From an uncultured beta proteobacterium (GTDB lineage: Bacteria > Pseudomonadota > Gammaproteobacteria > Burkholderiales > Burkholderiaceae), in the NCBI GenBank assembly GCA_903867305.1, contig CAIPQU010000160.1, positions 1-53,635 on the forward strand: DNA of 53,635 bases, in the 5' to 3' direction. The notes beneath the pieces are model-generated. The model saw only the letters and a list, made by a program, of their open reading frames with translations, was not told where the DNA came from and did no database searches. Shown piece after piece: positions 14,904 to 24,051 of this stretch. The position numbers and the translations under genes are program-made. Numbering within the stretch: position 1 is the stretch's first letter; each line of letters opens with the position of its first letter.

Positions 14904-15746
14904 TTAAACTTCTGCGGCAACCGTATTTTTCAGTATTCCAAGATGAGATATTTCTACCTCTAATTGATCTCCTGGCCTCATCCACAAGGGTGGATTTCTT
15001 GCGAAGCCAACACCTTCGGGAGTACCTGTTGCAATCATATCTCCCGGTAGTAATTCGGTATAACTTGAAATGTATTCAATTAAGTAAGGAATATCAAAAA
15101 TGAGATCATCCGTTTTTGTATGCTGTACTTCCACGCCATTTAACCTGGTATGAAGGTCTAATGCTGTAGGATCACCTACCTCATCTTCTGTAACAAGGTA
15201 GGGACCAAAACTACCAGTATGGTAAAAGTTTTTGCCAGCAGTAAGAGAGTGTTGAAATTGAAAGTCACGAATACTACCGTCCATAAAGATGGAGTAACCC
15301 GCGATGTGATGTAAAGCATCTTTTCGTTGAATATGCCTTCCTGCTTTTCCAATGATTACAGCTAGTTCACCTTCGAAATCAAAATGATTGGAAATTTTTG
15401 GCAAAATAATATTTTTATGATTTGCCACTACAGAATTTTCTAGTCGAATAAACATACTTGGAAAATCGGGGAGTTTCATATTCGCTTCTGCAAGATGACC
15501 TTTATAGTTTCTCCCTACGCAGATATATCGTCCTTCATGAAGAAGCGGTTTTTGAAATTGAATCTCTGATAAAGAGTAGTCCGCGCTGTGTCGAAGGGTG
15601 AGATCTTGAAGTTTATCAAGTGAGCTATTGGATAGAGAACTCATTAAAGAACTATTAGGGATTCTTGAACCTAAATCAATGACCCCAGAATCATTTAAGG
15701 CGCCGTAAGATATTTTATTTTTTATGCTAAAGGTGAGAAATTTCAT
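14904..15746 (-). CDS. Fumarylacetoacetate hydrolase-family protein
   Basis: A 280-aa protein with an N-terminal beta domain and the C-terminal FAH fold that cleaves C-C bonds in, or isomerises, 2-oxo acids. The metal and active-site block is intact: ICVGRNYKGHLAEAN (about 75-90), the carboxylate ligands in FDFEGELAVIIG (about 122-133), the Asp in FMDGSIRDFQ, and the TGTPEGVGFAR signature (about 240). Relatives include 2,4-diketo-3-deoxy-L-fuconate hydrolase, acylpyruvase and homoprotocatechuate hydratase/isomerase; sequence alone does not decide. It is divergent from the first amidohydrolase gene (136-nt gap), which suggests they serve one lactone or 2-oxoacid pathway. Confidence 0.88.
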   Translation of the reverse strand: MKFLTFSIKNKISYGALNDSGVIDLGSRIPNSSLMSSLSNSSLDKLQDLTLRHSADYSLSEIQFQKPLLHEGRYICVGRNYKGHLAEANMKLPDFPSMFIRLENSVVANHKNIILPKISNHFDFEGELAVIIGKAGRHIQRKDALHHIAGYSIFMDGSIRDFQFQHSLTAGKNFYHTGSFGPYLVTEDEVGDPTALDLHTRLNGVEVQHTKTDDLIFDIPYLIEYISSYTELLPGDMIATGTPEGVGFARNPPLWMRPGDQLEVEISHLGILKNTVAAEV

Positions 15747-15882
15747 GAAAGTCTTTCTAAAAATTCAATTACGAATTGATTTTCTGCTCAAAGATTAATC
15801 GTTAAAAAAATCGATTTCATTTTAAGAGAATATCAAAAATCATTTATGCAATAATATTCTTTCATAAAAATAAGGAGATAGC

Positions 15883-16776
15883 ATGGCTTACACAGGACCA
15901 GTTATTGATACACATTACCATATTTGGGAACGTAAAAACATTGGATGGCTTCAAGATCCCGCTTTGCCAAGAATGGCAGGAGATTATTTTGGATTAAGAA
16001 GAGATTACCCCATTGAAGAGTGGTTACACGATGTATCACCTGAAGGGGTTACCAAGTCTGTTCATGTCACTGCAAATTGGGGTGCTGATAAAGGACTAGA
16101 AGAAACTAAATGGTTACAAGCGATTGCAGATAAACATGGCCATCCCCATGGAATTACTTTTCAGGCAGATTTAACAGATCCTGATATTGAAAATAAAATC
16201 AAGGCGCAAATTCAATTTCCTAATGTGCGCGGTGTACGTCAACAACTCCATTGGGATAGCCATCCTATTCGAAGAGCAGTAAGTCGCCCAGATCTTTGTA
16301 ATACTCCTGAATTCAGAAGAGGCTTTGCTTTTTTAGAAAAATATAATTTGCATTTTGAGTTACAAATATTTGCGGCTCAAATGCCTTTTGCGCTCGAGCT
16401 TGTCAAAGCTTTTCCGAGCGTCAATTTTATTTTGTTGCACAGCGGCATGTTAAATGATCGTTCACAATTGATGATCGATCAATGGCGAGCTGCATTGATG
16501 TCTTTGGCGGCCCTTCCTAATGTACATATTAAATTATCTGGTTTAGGAATGTTTTCCTTAGGCGTTACTCAAGCTCAGTTAAGACAAGTAATCCGAGACT
16601 CCATTCAAATCTTTGGGGTTGATAGAACTATTTATGGCAGTAATTTTCCCTTAGAGAAGTTACATTCAAGCTATGCAGATTTATTTGCAGGCTATAAAAA
16701 AGTTATGTCGGAATATCATGATCACGAGCAAAAAAAGATTTTCTATGAAAACGCTGTTAATTTTTATAGGCTGTAA
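15883..16776 (+). CDS. Amidohydrolase-2 family (TIM-barrel lactonase-like) enzyme
   Basis: A 297-aa metal-dependent hydrolase of the family that contains L-fuconolactonase, 2-pyrone-4,6-dicarboxylate hydrolase and gamma-resorcylate decarboxylase. Strand 1 carries the H-x-H motif in DTHYHIW (about 9-15), a barrel histidine lies in LLHSGM, and the last strand has YGSNFPLEKL, where Asn occupies the position often filled by the catalytic Asp (GSDWP); this is known in a subgroup but affects mechanism. A good AAGGAG site precedes the ATG. The neighbouring FAH-family and FMN dehydrogenase genes suggest lactone hydrolysis in a sugar-acid or aromatic route, by inference. Confidence 0.82.
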   Translation: MAYTGPVIDTHYHIWERKNIGWLQDPALPRMAGDYFGLRRDYPIEEWLHDVSPEGVTKSVHVTANWGADKGLEETKWLQAIADKHGHPHGITFQADLTDPDIENKIKAQIQFPNVRGVRQQLHWDSHPIRRAVSRPDLCNTPEFRRGFAFLEKYNLHFELQIFAAQMPFALELVKAFPSVNFILLHSGMLNDRSQLMIDQWRAALMSLAALPNVHIKLSGLGMFSLGVTQAQLRQVIRDSIQIFGVDRTIYGSNFPLEKLHSSYADLFAGYKKVMSEYHDHEQKKIFYENAVNFYRL

Positions 16777-16780
16777 TCCC

Positions 16781-17755
16781 TTATTGTGGTTCTATGCCTG
16801 AATTCTTGGCGTAACTAATCCACCGATCTATTTCTGATTGAACGTATTTTTTCATCTCCTCAAGGCTCATCGGCTGAGAGTAGATGCCTAGACTATCAAA
16901 TTTTGCCTTTACCGTTGGGTCACTTAAGGATTTGTTGACCCAAAGGTTTAAGGCATGAACAATATCAGGTGGAGTTTTAGCTGGAGCACTGAGGGCGAGA
17001 TAAGCGGTTAATTCATATCCTGGATAAGTTTCTGCAATCGCTGGAACATTAGGCCATTTTTTATAACGTTGAACACTAGTCACACCTATTGGAAGTATTT
17101 TTTCACTTTCAACGAAGCTAGCACCAGATGCCGTTTCTAAAAATAATAGTTGAATCTGCCCCCCCATTAAATCAGTAATAGCATTACCAATGGTTTTATA
17201 TGAAACACCTGTTAAATTAGCGCCAGAACGAACCTTTAATTGTTCCGCAGACATTAAAGATGCCGAGTTATAGTAGCCATAAAACACTTTTCCTGGATTG
17301 TTTTTCGAATAAGTTACTAATGAACTTATTGAATTAAATGGAGATCCTGGAGATGTTGTGGCGACCATTGATACATAACCAAAAGAAGCAATATTGATAA
17401 AATCTTTAGTGGGGTCATACGGTAACTTTTTAAATAAGCTGACATTCGCTGCATGGGTAGTGTTGGTTGATAGCAGCAAAGTATATCCATCCGGATCTGC
17501 GTTTTTTGCAGCTTCTGTCCCCAAGATACCACTTGCACCAGGCTTGTTTTCTATAAAAACACTTTGCTTGGTTTGTCCTTCCAAATACTGCGCAAAGATT
17601 CTCGCCAAGATATCCCCTGTACCTCCTGCCCCAAAGGGGACAATAATCTTGACAGTTTTATTTGGATAGTTTGATTGTGCAGATGCATTCTGTAGCAAGA
17701 AAATAGAAGTAATACAGCAAGAAATAATTATTTTCAAAAAAGTTCTTTGAAGCAT
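16781..17755 (-). CDS. Bug/TctC-family periplasmic receptor
   Basis: A 324-aa solute-binding protein with signal peptide MLQRTFLKIIISCCITSIFL ending near NASAQ, followed by YPNKTVKIIVPFGAGGTGD, FIENKPGASGILG, DPDGYTLLLS and YKTIGNAITDLMGGQ. The start is set at ATG 17755, which has a GGGGA site 6 nt upstream; an ATG four codons earlier lacks one. The gene is convergent with the amidohydrolase (4-nt gap) and divergent from a second Bug gene, with 190 nt between them. The FKGAG ligand loop seen in many relatives is YKTIG here. The ligand is unknown. Confidence 0.9.
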   Translation of the reverse strand: MLQRTFLKIIISCCITSIFLLQNASAQSNYPNKTVKIIVPFGAGGTGDILARIFAQYLEGQTKQSVFIENKPGASGILGTEAAKNADPDGYTLLLSTNTTHAANVSLFKKLPYDPTKDFINIASFGYVSMVATTSPGSPFNSISSLVTYSKNNPGKVFYGYYNSASLMSAEQLKVRSGANLTGVSYKTIGNAITDLMGGQIQLLFLETASGASFVESEKILPIGVTSVQRYKKWPNVPAIAETYPGYELTAYLALSAPAKTPPDIVHALNLWVNKSLSDPTVKAKFDSLGIYSQPMSLEEMKKYVQSEIDRWISYAKNSGIEPQ

Positions 17756-17945
17756 GTAGGTCCCCATTTATTTTTGTATGATTTCAACTAATTTAACATT
17801 AAATTGATTTTTAAATAGGGTTCGGTTTAATACTTAATCTTCAAAGTAATGATCTTCATTGGGCAATGACTATTGCAATAAATAGATAGAGGTAAAGTCA
17901 ATATATACTTCTAAGAACTGTTGAACATTTAGGAGGTAGTACTTA

Positions 17946-18932
17946 ATGTTTAGAAATTCCTCTCAAAAAAATCGAATAGCCACATTCTTTTTTCTTTTTA
18001 TAGCGTTCTTTTTTTCTGGTTATGCTTATTCAGCTTTTCCTGAAAAGCCCATCAAAATCATCATTGGTTTTACCGCTGGGGGACCTTTAGATCAGCACAT
18101 CAGACTTCTGATGGAAAAACTGCAATCCTCTTTAGGTCAAACGATCATTGTGGATTACAAAGTTGGGGCAGGTGGTTCAGTTGGAGCGCAATTTGTTGCT
18201 CAATCAACTCCTGACGGCTATACCCTTTTACTTGCCAACACTGGCACGATGGTGATTAATCCTGCTATTTATACCGTACAGCCCTATAACACTCTGACTG
18301 ACTTTTCCCCGATCGCTAGAACTGCCCAACAACCACTCGCATTGATGGTGAATAATCAAGTACCAGCCAAAACCTTAAAAGAATTTATTCAGTATGCAAA
18401 AACGAATAATGGAAAGTTAAATTATGCATCTGCGGGGAATGGTGGGATTTCTCATCTTGTCCCAGAAATGTTGATGCATGAAACTGGTATCAAGATGGTT
18501 CATGTTCCTTATAAAGGTTCTGCACCAGCATTTACAGACCTCATTGCGGGACATGTTGATTTTATGGCGGATTCAGTGCCACACGCAGCTGTGCTCGCGA
18601 ATCAGGGCAAACTCAAAGTGCTCGCCGTTACAAGTGCTAAGCGAAATCCAGCTTTGCCAGACGTTCCCACAGCAATTGAAACTGGAGTAGCAAATTTAGA
18701 AGTTGTTGGTTTTTATGGTGTTTTAGCACCTAAAAATACCCCAGTGACAATTATTGATAAATTGAGTAATGCTTTTAAAGAAGCTTTAGTTTCTCCTGAC
18801 ATTGAAAAGCGCATGATAGAGCAAGGAGCAGATCCTGCTTATTTAAATGCAGAACAATTTGGGAAATTTTTGGCAAAAGAGATGCCACGGTGGTCCAAGG
18901 TGGTTCAAGATGCAGGCGCGAAATTAGACTAA
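17946..18932 (+). CDS. Bug/TctC-family periplasmic receptor
   Basis: A 328-aa receptor with a strong ribosome-binding site (TAGGAGGT) and a hydrophobic signal peptide (about 12-30, ATFFFLFIAFFFSGYAYSA). The mature protein shows FPEKPIKIIIGFTAGGPLDQ, VDYKVGAGGSVGAQF, TPDGYTLLLA and HVPYKGSAPAFTDLIAGH, all standard for carboxylate-binding Bug proteins. It lies 130 nt before the cytochrome c gene on the same strand and probably belongs functionally with the following dehydrogenase complex or with the divergent Bug gene. Confidence 0.92.
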   Translation: MFRNSSQKNRIATFFFLFIAFFFSGYAYSAFPEKPIKIIIGFTAGGPLDQHIRLLMEKLQSSLGQTIIVDYKVGAGGSVGAQFVAQSTPDGYTLLLANTGTMVINPAIYTVQPYNTLTDFSPIARTAQQPLALMVNNQVPAKTLKEFIQYAKTNNGKLNYASAGNGGISHLVPEMLMHETGIKMVHVPYKGSAPAFTDLIAGHVDFMADSVPHAAVLANQGKLKVLAVTSAKRNPALPDVPTAIETGVANLEVVGFYGVLAPKNTPVTIIDKLSNAFKEALVSPDIEKRMIEQGADPAYLNAEQFGKFLAKEMPRWSKVVQDAGAKLD

Positions 18933-19062
18933 AAAAGTCCTTGTATACTTCAAAAAAATTAAGCTATTAAAAAATATCTCCTCTATTAGGGTATTACTGA
19001 GTCATAAAGGGTTTACTTATCCTTAATTTTAATTAGACTATGATTTAAATTAAAACATCATC

Positions 19063-19455
19063 ATGAGACCTATGAAAAACAATTACAACAATGGTTTAAA
19101 AGCAATATATTTACTGCTGAATGTGGGTTTTATCCAAGTTTCATTTGGGCAAGATATCAGTGCTGGAAAAAGTGTTTTTAGTCAATGTATTGCTTGCCAT
19201 AGCGTGGAGTCCAATGTTCATCAAATTGGCCCAAGTCTTGCTGGAATCATGAACCGTAAAATTGGTGCGGTTTCAGACTATCGATATTCGAAGGCCTTAA
19301 GAAGTACGAATGGCGTTTGGAATCAAGACACGATGAACGCTTTTTTAGAGAATCCACAAGTTGCGATTCCGGGGAATAGGATGCCCTACTCCGGCTTGAG
19401 TAGTTCAGCCGAAAGATCCGCACTGATTGCGTATTTAGCAACACTCAAACCTTAA
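19063..19455 (+). CDS. Monoheme class I cytochrome c
   Basis: A 130-aa periplasmic cytochrome with a signal peptide (cleavage after VSFGQ, about residue 30), a single heme site CIACH (Cys42, Cys45, His46) and the distal Met107 in GNRMPYSG. The GPSLAGIMNRKIG block is typical of soluble cytochrome c2/c550-like proteins. ATG 19063 is used; ATG 19072 is equally possible. It is 20 nt before the Tat-exported gamma subunit and two genes before the GMC flavoprotein, so it most likely takes electrons from that enzyme. A triheme cytochrome normally fills this place in gluconate or glucose dehydrogenase operons. Confidence 0.9.
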   Translation: MRPMKNNYNNGLKAIYLLLNVGFIQVSFGQDISAGKSVFSQCIACHSVESNVHQIGPSLAGIMNRKIGAVSDYRYSKALRSTNGVWNQDTMNAFLENPQVAIPGNRMPYSGLSSSAERSALIAYLATLKP

Positions 19456-19475
19456 CCATCTTAAAAGGTAGTTTT

Positions 19476-20198
19476 ATGGACAATAAAAATTCAGATCGTC
19501 GCGGTTTCTTAAAAGGAGCTTTGGTTGGAACCTCAGTAGCTGTCACATCCTCCATCACGTCAAGTGCTTTAGCAGCAGATGCTGCCCCCAATACATCAAA
19601 TCAAAATAGCTCTTCTGAGACTTCCGGGTATGTTTTTTTTAACTTAGCTGAGCAAGAATTTATTGAACGAGTAGTCAATCACATGATACCCGCTGATCAG
19701 TTAAGCCCACAGGGTACTGATATTGGGATTCATCATTTCATTGATCGAGTATTAGCGGGATCTTGGGGTAAGGGTGACCGACTTTATCAATCAGGACCTT
19801 GGAAAAAAGGGCTGCCAACGCAGGGTTATCAGTTACCACTGACACCTGCCGATCTTTATCGGATGTCTATTGAGCAGTCGAATCTATTTTGTGTCAAAAA
19901 TTACGGTAAGCGAGTATCTCAGATTACGAGTAATCAACTAGAGGAGTTTCTCCTTAACTTAAGAGCTGGTAAAGTGGATTTTGCTGATGGACCGCCTAGT
20001 GGCGTTTTCTTTTCGATGTTGTATCAAAACGTGATGGAAGGTATGTTCTCTGACCCGATATATGGCGGTAACAAAAACAAAGCTGGTTGGAAGTTGGTCG
20101 GATTTCCTGGAGCAGTTGCAACCCATGCACAGGATGTCGAAAAATATTTTGACAAGAAATATACTGCGCCGATGTTTGGCATCGCTGATCTAAGCTAA
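19476..20198 (+). CDS. Gluconate 2-dehydrogenase gamma-type subunit (Tat-exported)
   Basis: A 240-aa small subunit of the membrane FAD-dehydrogenase family. The N-terminus has a twin-arginine signal, DRRGFLKGALVGTSVAV, with cleavage near ALAADA. The family core follows (FFNLAEQEFIERVVNHMIPAD, about 49-70, and LPLTPADLYR). In studied complexes the gamma subunit carries the signal and exports the flavoprotein partner, which has none, as a hitchhiker; the next gene indeed lacks a signal peptide. Gaps of 20 and 10 nt to its neighbours indicate one operon. Confidence 0.88.
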   Translation: MDNKNSDRRGFLKGALVGTSVAVTSSITSSALAADAAPNTSNQNSSSETSGYVFFNLAEQEFIERVVNHMIPADQLSPQGTDIGIHHFIDRVLAGSWGKGDRLYQSGPWKKGLPTQGYQLPLTPADLYRMSIEQSNLFCVKNYGKRVSQITSNQLEEFLLNLRAGKVDFADGPPSGVFFSMLYQNVMEGMFSDPIYGGNKNKAGWKLVGFPGAVATHAQDVEKYFDKKYTAPMFGIADLS

Positions 20199-20208
20199 GG
20201 GGATTCAG

Positions 20209-21981
20209 ATGTCTACAAAATTAAAAGAAGTAGATGTGGTCATTGTTGGCTTAGGTTGGACAGGAGGGATCTTGGCGAAGGAGCTTTCTGAGGCTGGACT
20301 CTCAGTGGTTGCTCTTGAAAGAGGTGATTTAAAAACGGCTGCCGATGATTACTCATTACCTAATATTCGAGATGAACTTCGGTATGTTGGGCGTCAAGAG
20401 TTAATGCAAAATGCCTCCAGAGATACTCTGACTGCCAGAAATAACCCAAGCCAAGAAGCGCTTCCTGTCAGAAGACTTGGATCTTTTTTACCAGGAGAAG
20501 GAGTTGGTGGATCTGCCATCCATTGGAGTGGTGGAACCTGGCGTTGGACCGATATGGAATTTAAAATTCGGTCGAATTATGAGCAGCGTTATGGTAAGAA
20601 CTTTATTCCTCCTGATATGACGATCCAGGATTGGGGAATTACTTATGCTGAATTAGAGCCTTACTACGATAAATTTGAAAAGATCGCAGGGGTCTCAGGA
20701 AAAGCAGGGAATATCAATGGCGTTGTTCAGGTAGGCGGTAATCCTTTTGAAGGTGCTAGAAAGAATGAATATCCATTACCTCCATTAAAAAGTATTCTTT
20801 CAGCAAAAATATTTGAAGATGTAGCGAAGAGTCAGGGATATCATCCATTCCCAAGACCATCAGCTAACGCTTCAAAAGCCTACACGAATCCTGATGGATC
20901 GCACTTTGGGGCTTGTCAATATTGCGGCTATTGCCAACGCTTCGGATGTGAAGCCAATGCAAAAGGCGGACCACAAATGACCGTGATACCGATTGCGATG
21001 ACTAAACCCAACTTTGAGCTCAAAACCCATTGTTGGGTAACTAAAATCAACAAAGATTCAGATGGTAAAAAAGTCACTGGAGTGACCTATACCAATCTCA
21101 AGACTGGTGATGAATTTGAACAACCGGCAGCCTTAGTTTTGATGTGTGCATTTGCCTTTAATAATGTTCATTTAATGCTTTTATCCAATATTGGCAAACC
21201 ATATGACCCAACGACAGGTAAAGGTATTATTGGAAAAAATTACGCTTATGACACCGGAGTTGGCGCAGAATTATTTTTTGAAGGGCGCCATTTCAATCCT
21301 TTTATCAATGCTGGCGGGACAAATACCGTGATTGATGACTTTCATGGGAACTGGAACTTTGACCGGACTCAAGCAGGTTTTGTTGGAGGGTATATCGTCT
21401 CGGCAGGCCATAACACCAATTTACCGATTGGTTATCGTCCTGTGCCAAGTGGTACTCCAATGTGGGGAAGTCAATGGAAAGCAGAAACTGCCAAATGGTA
21501 TCAAACCGCCATGAGTATCACGACTCGCTCAGGAGTGCTTCCACATCGAAATAATTACTATGATCTTGACCGAACCTATAAAAATGCATTTGGTCAGCCA
21601 TTAATGCGACTTACTTTTGATTACCAAGAAAACGAGTTGAAACTAGACACCCACGGTGCCGCTGTCGTCAACCAAATGGTACAGGCTTTAAATCCCACAA
21701 AGTTTTCGAAGGCAAATGCTGTAAAACGTTCTTGGAATATTGTTCCTTATCAAAGTACGCATAGTACTGGCGGCACCATTATGGGAAGTTCACCGGCGAA
21801 TAGTGCGGTGAATAAATACCAGCAGAGTTGGGATTGCCCGAATTTGTTTATTCTGGGGGCTAGTGTTTTTCCGCATAACAGCGCATATCAACCTACAGGG
21901 TTGGTGGGTGCATTAGCGTATTGGACAGCCGACGCCATTAAAAATAAGTATCTGAAGAATCCAGGGAAGTTAATGGTATAA
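20209..21981 (+). CDS. GMC-family FAD dehydrogenase, catalytic subunit
   Basis: A 590-aa flavoprotein like the alpha subunit of gluconate, sorbitol or glucose dehydrogenases. The FAD-binding GLGWTGG motif lies at 14-20, the second FAD segment GEGVGGSAIHWSGG at about 96-109, the active-site His in STHSTGG, and the GMC C-terminal segment SAYQPTGLVGALAYW. A four-cysteine group at Cys236, Cys239, Cys242 and Cys247 resembles the region that binds a 3Fe-4S cluster in Burkholderia FAD-glucose dehydrogenase. The protein has no signal peptide and should be exported with the gamma subunit. The substrate is a sugar, polyol or hydroxyacid, not resolvable here. Confidence 0.9.
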   Translation: MSTKLKEVDVVIVGLGWTGGILAKELSEAGLSVVALERGDLKTAADDYSLPNIRDELRYVGRQELMQNASRDTLTARNNPSQEALPVRRLGSFLPGEGVGGSAIHWSGGTWRWTDMEFKIRSNYEQRYGKNFIPPDMTIQDWGITYAELEPYYDKFEKIAGVSGKAGNINGVVQVGGNPFEGARKNEYPLPPLKSILSAKIFEDVAKSQGYHPFPRPSANASKAYTNPDGSHFGACQYCGYCQRFGCEANAKGGPQMTVIPIAMTKPNFELKTHCWVTKINKDSDGKKVTGVTYTNLKTGDEFEQPAALVLMCAFAFNNVHLMLLSNIGKPYDPTTGKGIIGKNYAYDTGVGAELFFEGRHFNPFINAGGTNTVIDDFHGNWNFDRTQAGFVGGYIVSAGHNTNLPIGYRPVPSGTPMWGSQWKAETAKWYQTAMSITTRSGVLPHRNNYYDLDRTYKNAFGQPLMRLTFDYQENELKLDTHGAAVVNQMVQALNPTKFSKANAVKRSWNIVPYQSTHSTGGTIMGSSPANSAVNKYQQSWDCPNLFILGASVFPHNSAYQPTGLVGALAYWTADAIKNKYLKNPGKLMV

Positions 21982-22033
21982 AGATTTAGAGAGAATGTTG
22001 CTTATTAAAAGAGTTTGAAGCTTTAATGGAATG

Positions 22034-22045
22034 ACCTAGATAGGT
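22034..22045. promoter_or_regulatory. Palindrome ACCTAGATAGGT
   Basis: Five-bp perfect arms around GA, 24 nt before the downstream Bug gene in an 87-nt gap within an apparent operon. Candidate operator or processing hairpin; weak. Confidence 0.2.
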
Positions 22046-22068
22046 TATTAGAAAAATATAGGACGAGT

Positions 22069-23049
22069 ATGAAGTTTAGAGGGTATTTTAGTTTTATTTG
22101 TTTATGTCTATTTCCTATTCTTGTTTTTTCCCAACCCTCAGGCGATACCAACTATCCGAATAAGCCGATTCGTATCATTATTCCTCAAAGCCCAGGCTCT
22201 GCGACTGACACTTTAATTCGATTGATGGCTCCTAAGTTGACTGAACAATTAGGAGCGCCAATTATTTTAGATAATCGTTTAGGCGCCGGAGGGATTATTG
22301 GCGCTGAGGCAGTTGCTAAGGCTATGCCTGATGGTTATACACTTTTGGTCGGGGCGACCTCATGGATGACGATCGCTCCACATGTGTATCCAAAATTAAA
22401 CTATGACCCATTGAAGGACTTAGCTCCTATTTCTATCTTTGCGATTGGACAAAATGTATTAGCCGTTTCTGCAAGTTCACCATATTTGACTTTGAAAGAT
22501 TTAGTAACGCAGATGAAAGATCATCCAAACTCATTCAATATGGCATCCGCAGGGATTGGTTCAACAAGCCATATGGCCGGAGTCATGCTGACCTCTATTA
22601 CGGGCTCAACTGCGGTTCATGTCCCATATAAAGGCGCAGGTCCTTCGGTCATGTCAGTCTTGTCTGGAGAATCCCAATGGGTTTTTACTCCAATGCAAGG
22701 GCCAATCGCACTTATACGTTCTGGTAAATTACGAGCCTTAGCGATTGGTGGTAATGTTCGTTCAGCCATTTTGCCTGATGTCCCGACCATTAAAGAGGGA
22801 GGTTTTCCTGCTTATGATTTACGTAACTGGTATGGACTATTAGCACCTGCAGGGACACCTAAAGCAATTATTGATAAATTGAATACTGCTATAGTAAAAA
22901 TATCTAAATTGCCAGAAATTAAAGAGCAATTTTATGGACAAGGTTCAGAGCCGATATCGAACAGTCCTGCTGAATTTAGTCATTTTATGAAAGACGAGAC
23001 AGAGCGGATGGCTGTTATTGTCAAAACAGCAGGCATTAAAGTTGAGTAA
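22069..23049 (+). CDS. Bug/TctC-family periplasmic receptor (dehydrogenase-linked)
   Basis: A 326-aa receptor with signal peptide MKFRGYFSFICLCLFPILVF and cleavage near SQPSG, followed by YPNKPIRIIIPQSPGSATDT, LDNRLGAGGIIGAEAV, MPDGYTLLVGATSW and HVPYKGAGPSVMSVLSG. The ligand loop PQSPGSATD replaces the usual PFAAGG-xD, so the carboxylate contacts may differ. It lies 87 nt after the GMC gene and 17 nt before a medium-chain dehydrogenase, placing it inside an operon for uptake and oxidation of one substrate family. Confidence 0.9.
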   Translation: MKFRGYFSFICLCLFPILVFSQPSGDTNYPNKPIRIIIPQSPGSATDTLIRLMAPKLTEQLGAPIILDNRLGAGGIIGAEAVAKAMPDGYTLLVGATSWMTIAPHVYPKLNYDPLKDLAPISIFAIGQNVLAVSASSPYLTLKDLVTQMKDHPNSFNMASAGIGSTSHMAGVMLTSITGSTAVHVPYKGAGPSVMSVLSGESQWVFTPMQGPIALIRSGKLRALAIGGNVRSAILPDVPTIKEGGFPAYDLRNWYGLLAPAGTPKAIIDKLNTAIVKISKLPEIKEQFYGQGSEPISNSPAEFSHFMKDETERMAVIVKTAGIKVE

Positions 23050-23066
23050 ACCATTTTGGAGTCATT

Positions 23067-24047
23067 ATGCAAGCATTACGTTTTAATCAAACGGGGGATT
23101 TGAATTATTTAGAGTTAGTTGATTTTCCCATTCCCACCCTACAAGAACATGAAGTATTGATTGAAGTGCGCGCAGCACGACTCAATCGTAATGATCTTTC
23201 GAATGTCATGGGGCGTCTGCCTTATACAACAACACCAAGAACTCCGGGCCGAGACTATGCAGGAATTATTAAACAAGGTCCTCCAGAATTGATTGGTAAA
23301 GAAGTGTGGGGAACAGGAAAGGAAAACGGTTTTATACAAGACGGTAGTCATGCTGCTTTTATGAAGATTCATCGGGATGCTGTTTCGATAAAGCCGAAGT
23401 CTTTATCTTTTGCGCAGGCCGCAAATTGCGGCACCCCCTACATGACTGCTTGGCATGCGGTGGAGGGATGCCAAGTCAAAGAGAAAACTAAATTTGTAGT
23501 GATTGGCGCTAATGGCGCAGTCGGTAATGCCGCAATCGAATTGGCGATGAGTAGAAAAGCAGACGTTTTAGCATTGGTCAGACAAGAAAGTCACTTACCG
23601 GAACTACAGTTGAGAGGTGTCAAGGCTGCTAGTTTTAGTTCGGAACCAAATCAAGGCGATCATTTGAATAAAACGATTCAGCAGTATTTTCCAGATGGTC
23701 CTGATGTGATTTTTGATACCACAGGACATTGGCTTTCAGCCTCGATTGATGCACTCGGGACTTATGGCAAGGTTGCAGTCATTGTTGCGCCAGGTAATGG
23801 CCAAGTGACTATTTCAGTGCGTAATCTTTATCGCAATGGGGGATCTATCGTTGGGGTAAATTCCTTACTTTATTCTGGGAAAGAATCTGCCCTGATCATG
23901 AATCAATTAGCTCTAGATTTTGATGCTGGCTTGATGCACCCTCCGCAAAATATTGTTGAGCATGATTTAGTCGATGCCAAAAAGATTTACCAATCTTTAC
24001 AGAGTGGTTTATCTGGAATGCATGTCTTTATTCCTCAACACGGTTGA
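23067..24047 (+). CDS. Quinone oxidoreductase-like medium-chain dehydrogenase (MDR)
   Basis: A 326-aa zinc-less MDR protein. The N-terminal GroES-like domain runs from about 1 to 120 (PGRDYAGIIKQGPPELIGKEVWG), and the Rossmann domain contains VVIGANGAVGNAAIELA (about 147-163). The structural-zinc cysteine lobe and catalytic zinc ligands of alcohol dehydrogenases are absent, so it is probably an NADPH-dependent enone or quinone reductase. It is 17 nt after the Bug gene and 4 nt before the second amidohydrolase gene. Confidence 0.85.
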   Translation: MQALRFNQTGDLNYLELVDFPIPTLQEHEVLIEVRAARLNRNDLSNVMGRLPYTTTPRTPGRDYAGIIKQGPPELIGKEVWGTGKENGFIQDGSHAAFMKIHRDAVSIKPKSLSFAQAANCGTPYMTAWHAVEGCQVKEKTKFVVIGANGAVGNAAIELAMSRKADVLALVRQESHLPELQLRGVKAASFSSEPNQGDHLNKTIQQYFPDGPDVIFDTTGHWLSASIDALGTYGKVAVIVAPGNGQVTISVRNLYRNGGSIVGVNSLLYSGKESALIMNQLALDFDAGLMHPPQNIVEHDLVDAKKIYQSLQSGLSGMHVFIPQHG

Positions 24048-24051
24048 TCTC

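Noticed and set aside
15805..15860. AGAATAT ... ATATTCT repeat upstream of the first amidohydrolase
   Set aside because: Short AT-only arms with a 22-nt loop are expected by chance in this AT-rich spacer.
16474..16486. TTGAT-GATCG-ATCAA-like sequence inside the amidohydrolase gene
   Set aside because: The spacer is five rather than four bases and it lies within coding sequence, so it is not an FNR box.
17872..17898. ATTGCAAT followed by GAGGTAAAGT, also seen at 34376-34421
   Set aside because: Both words recur before the Bug gene at 17946 and the M20 gene at 34450, but spacing differs (9 versus 28 nt), so a shared operator is not convincing.
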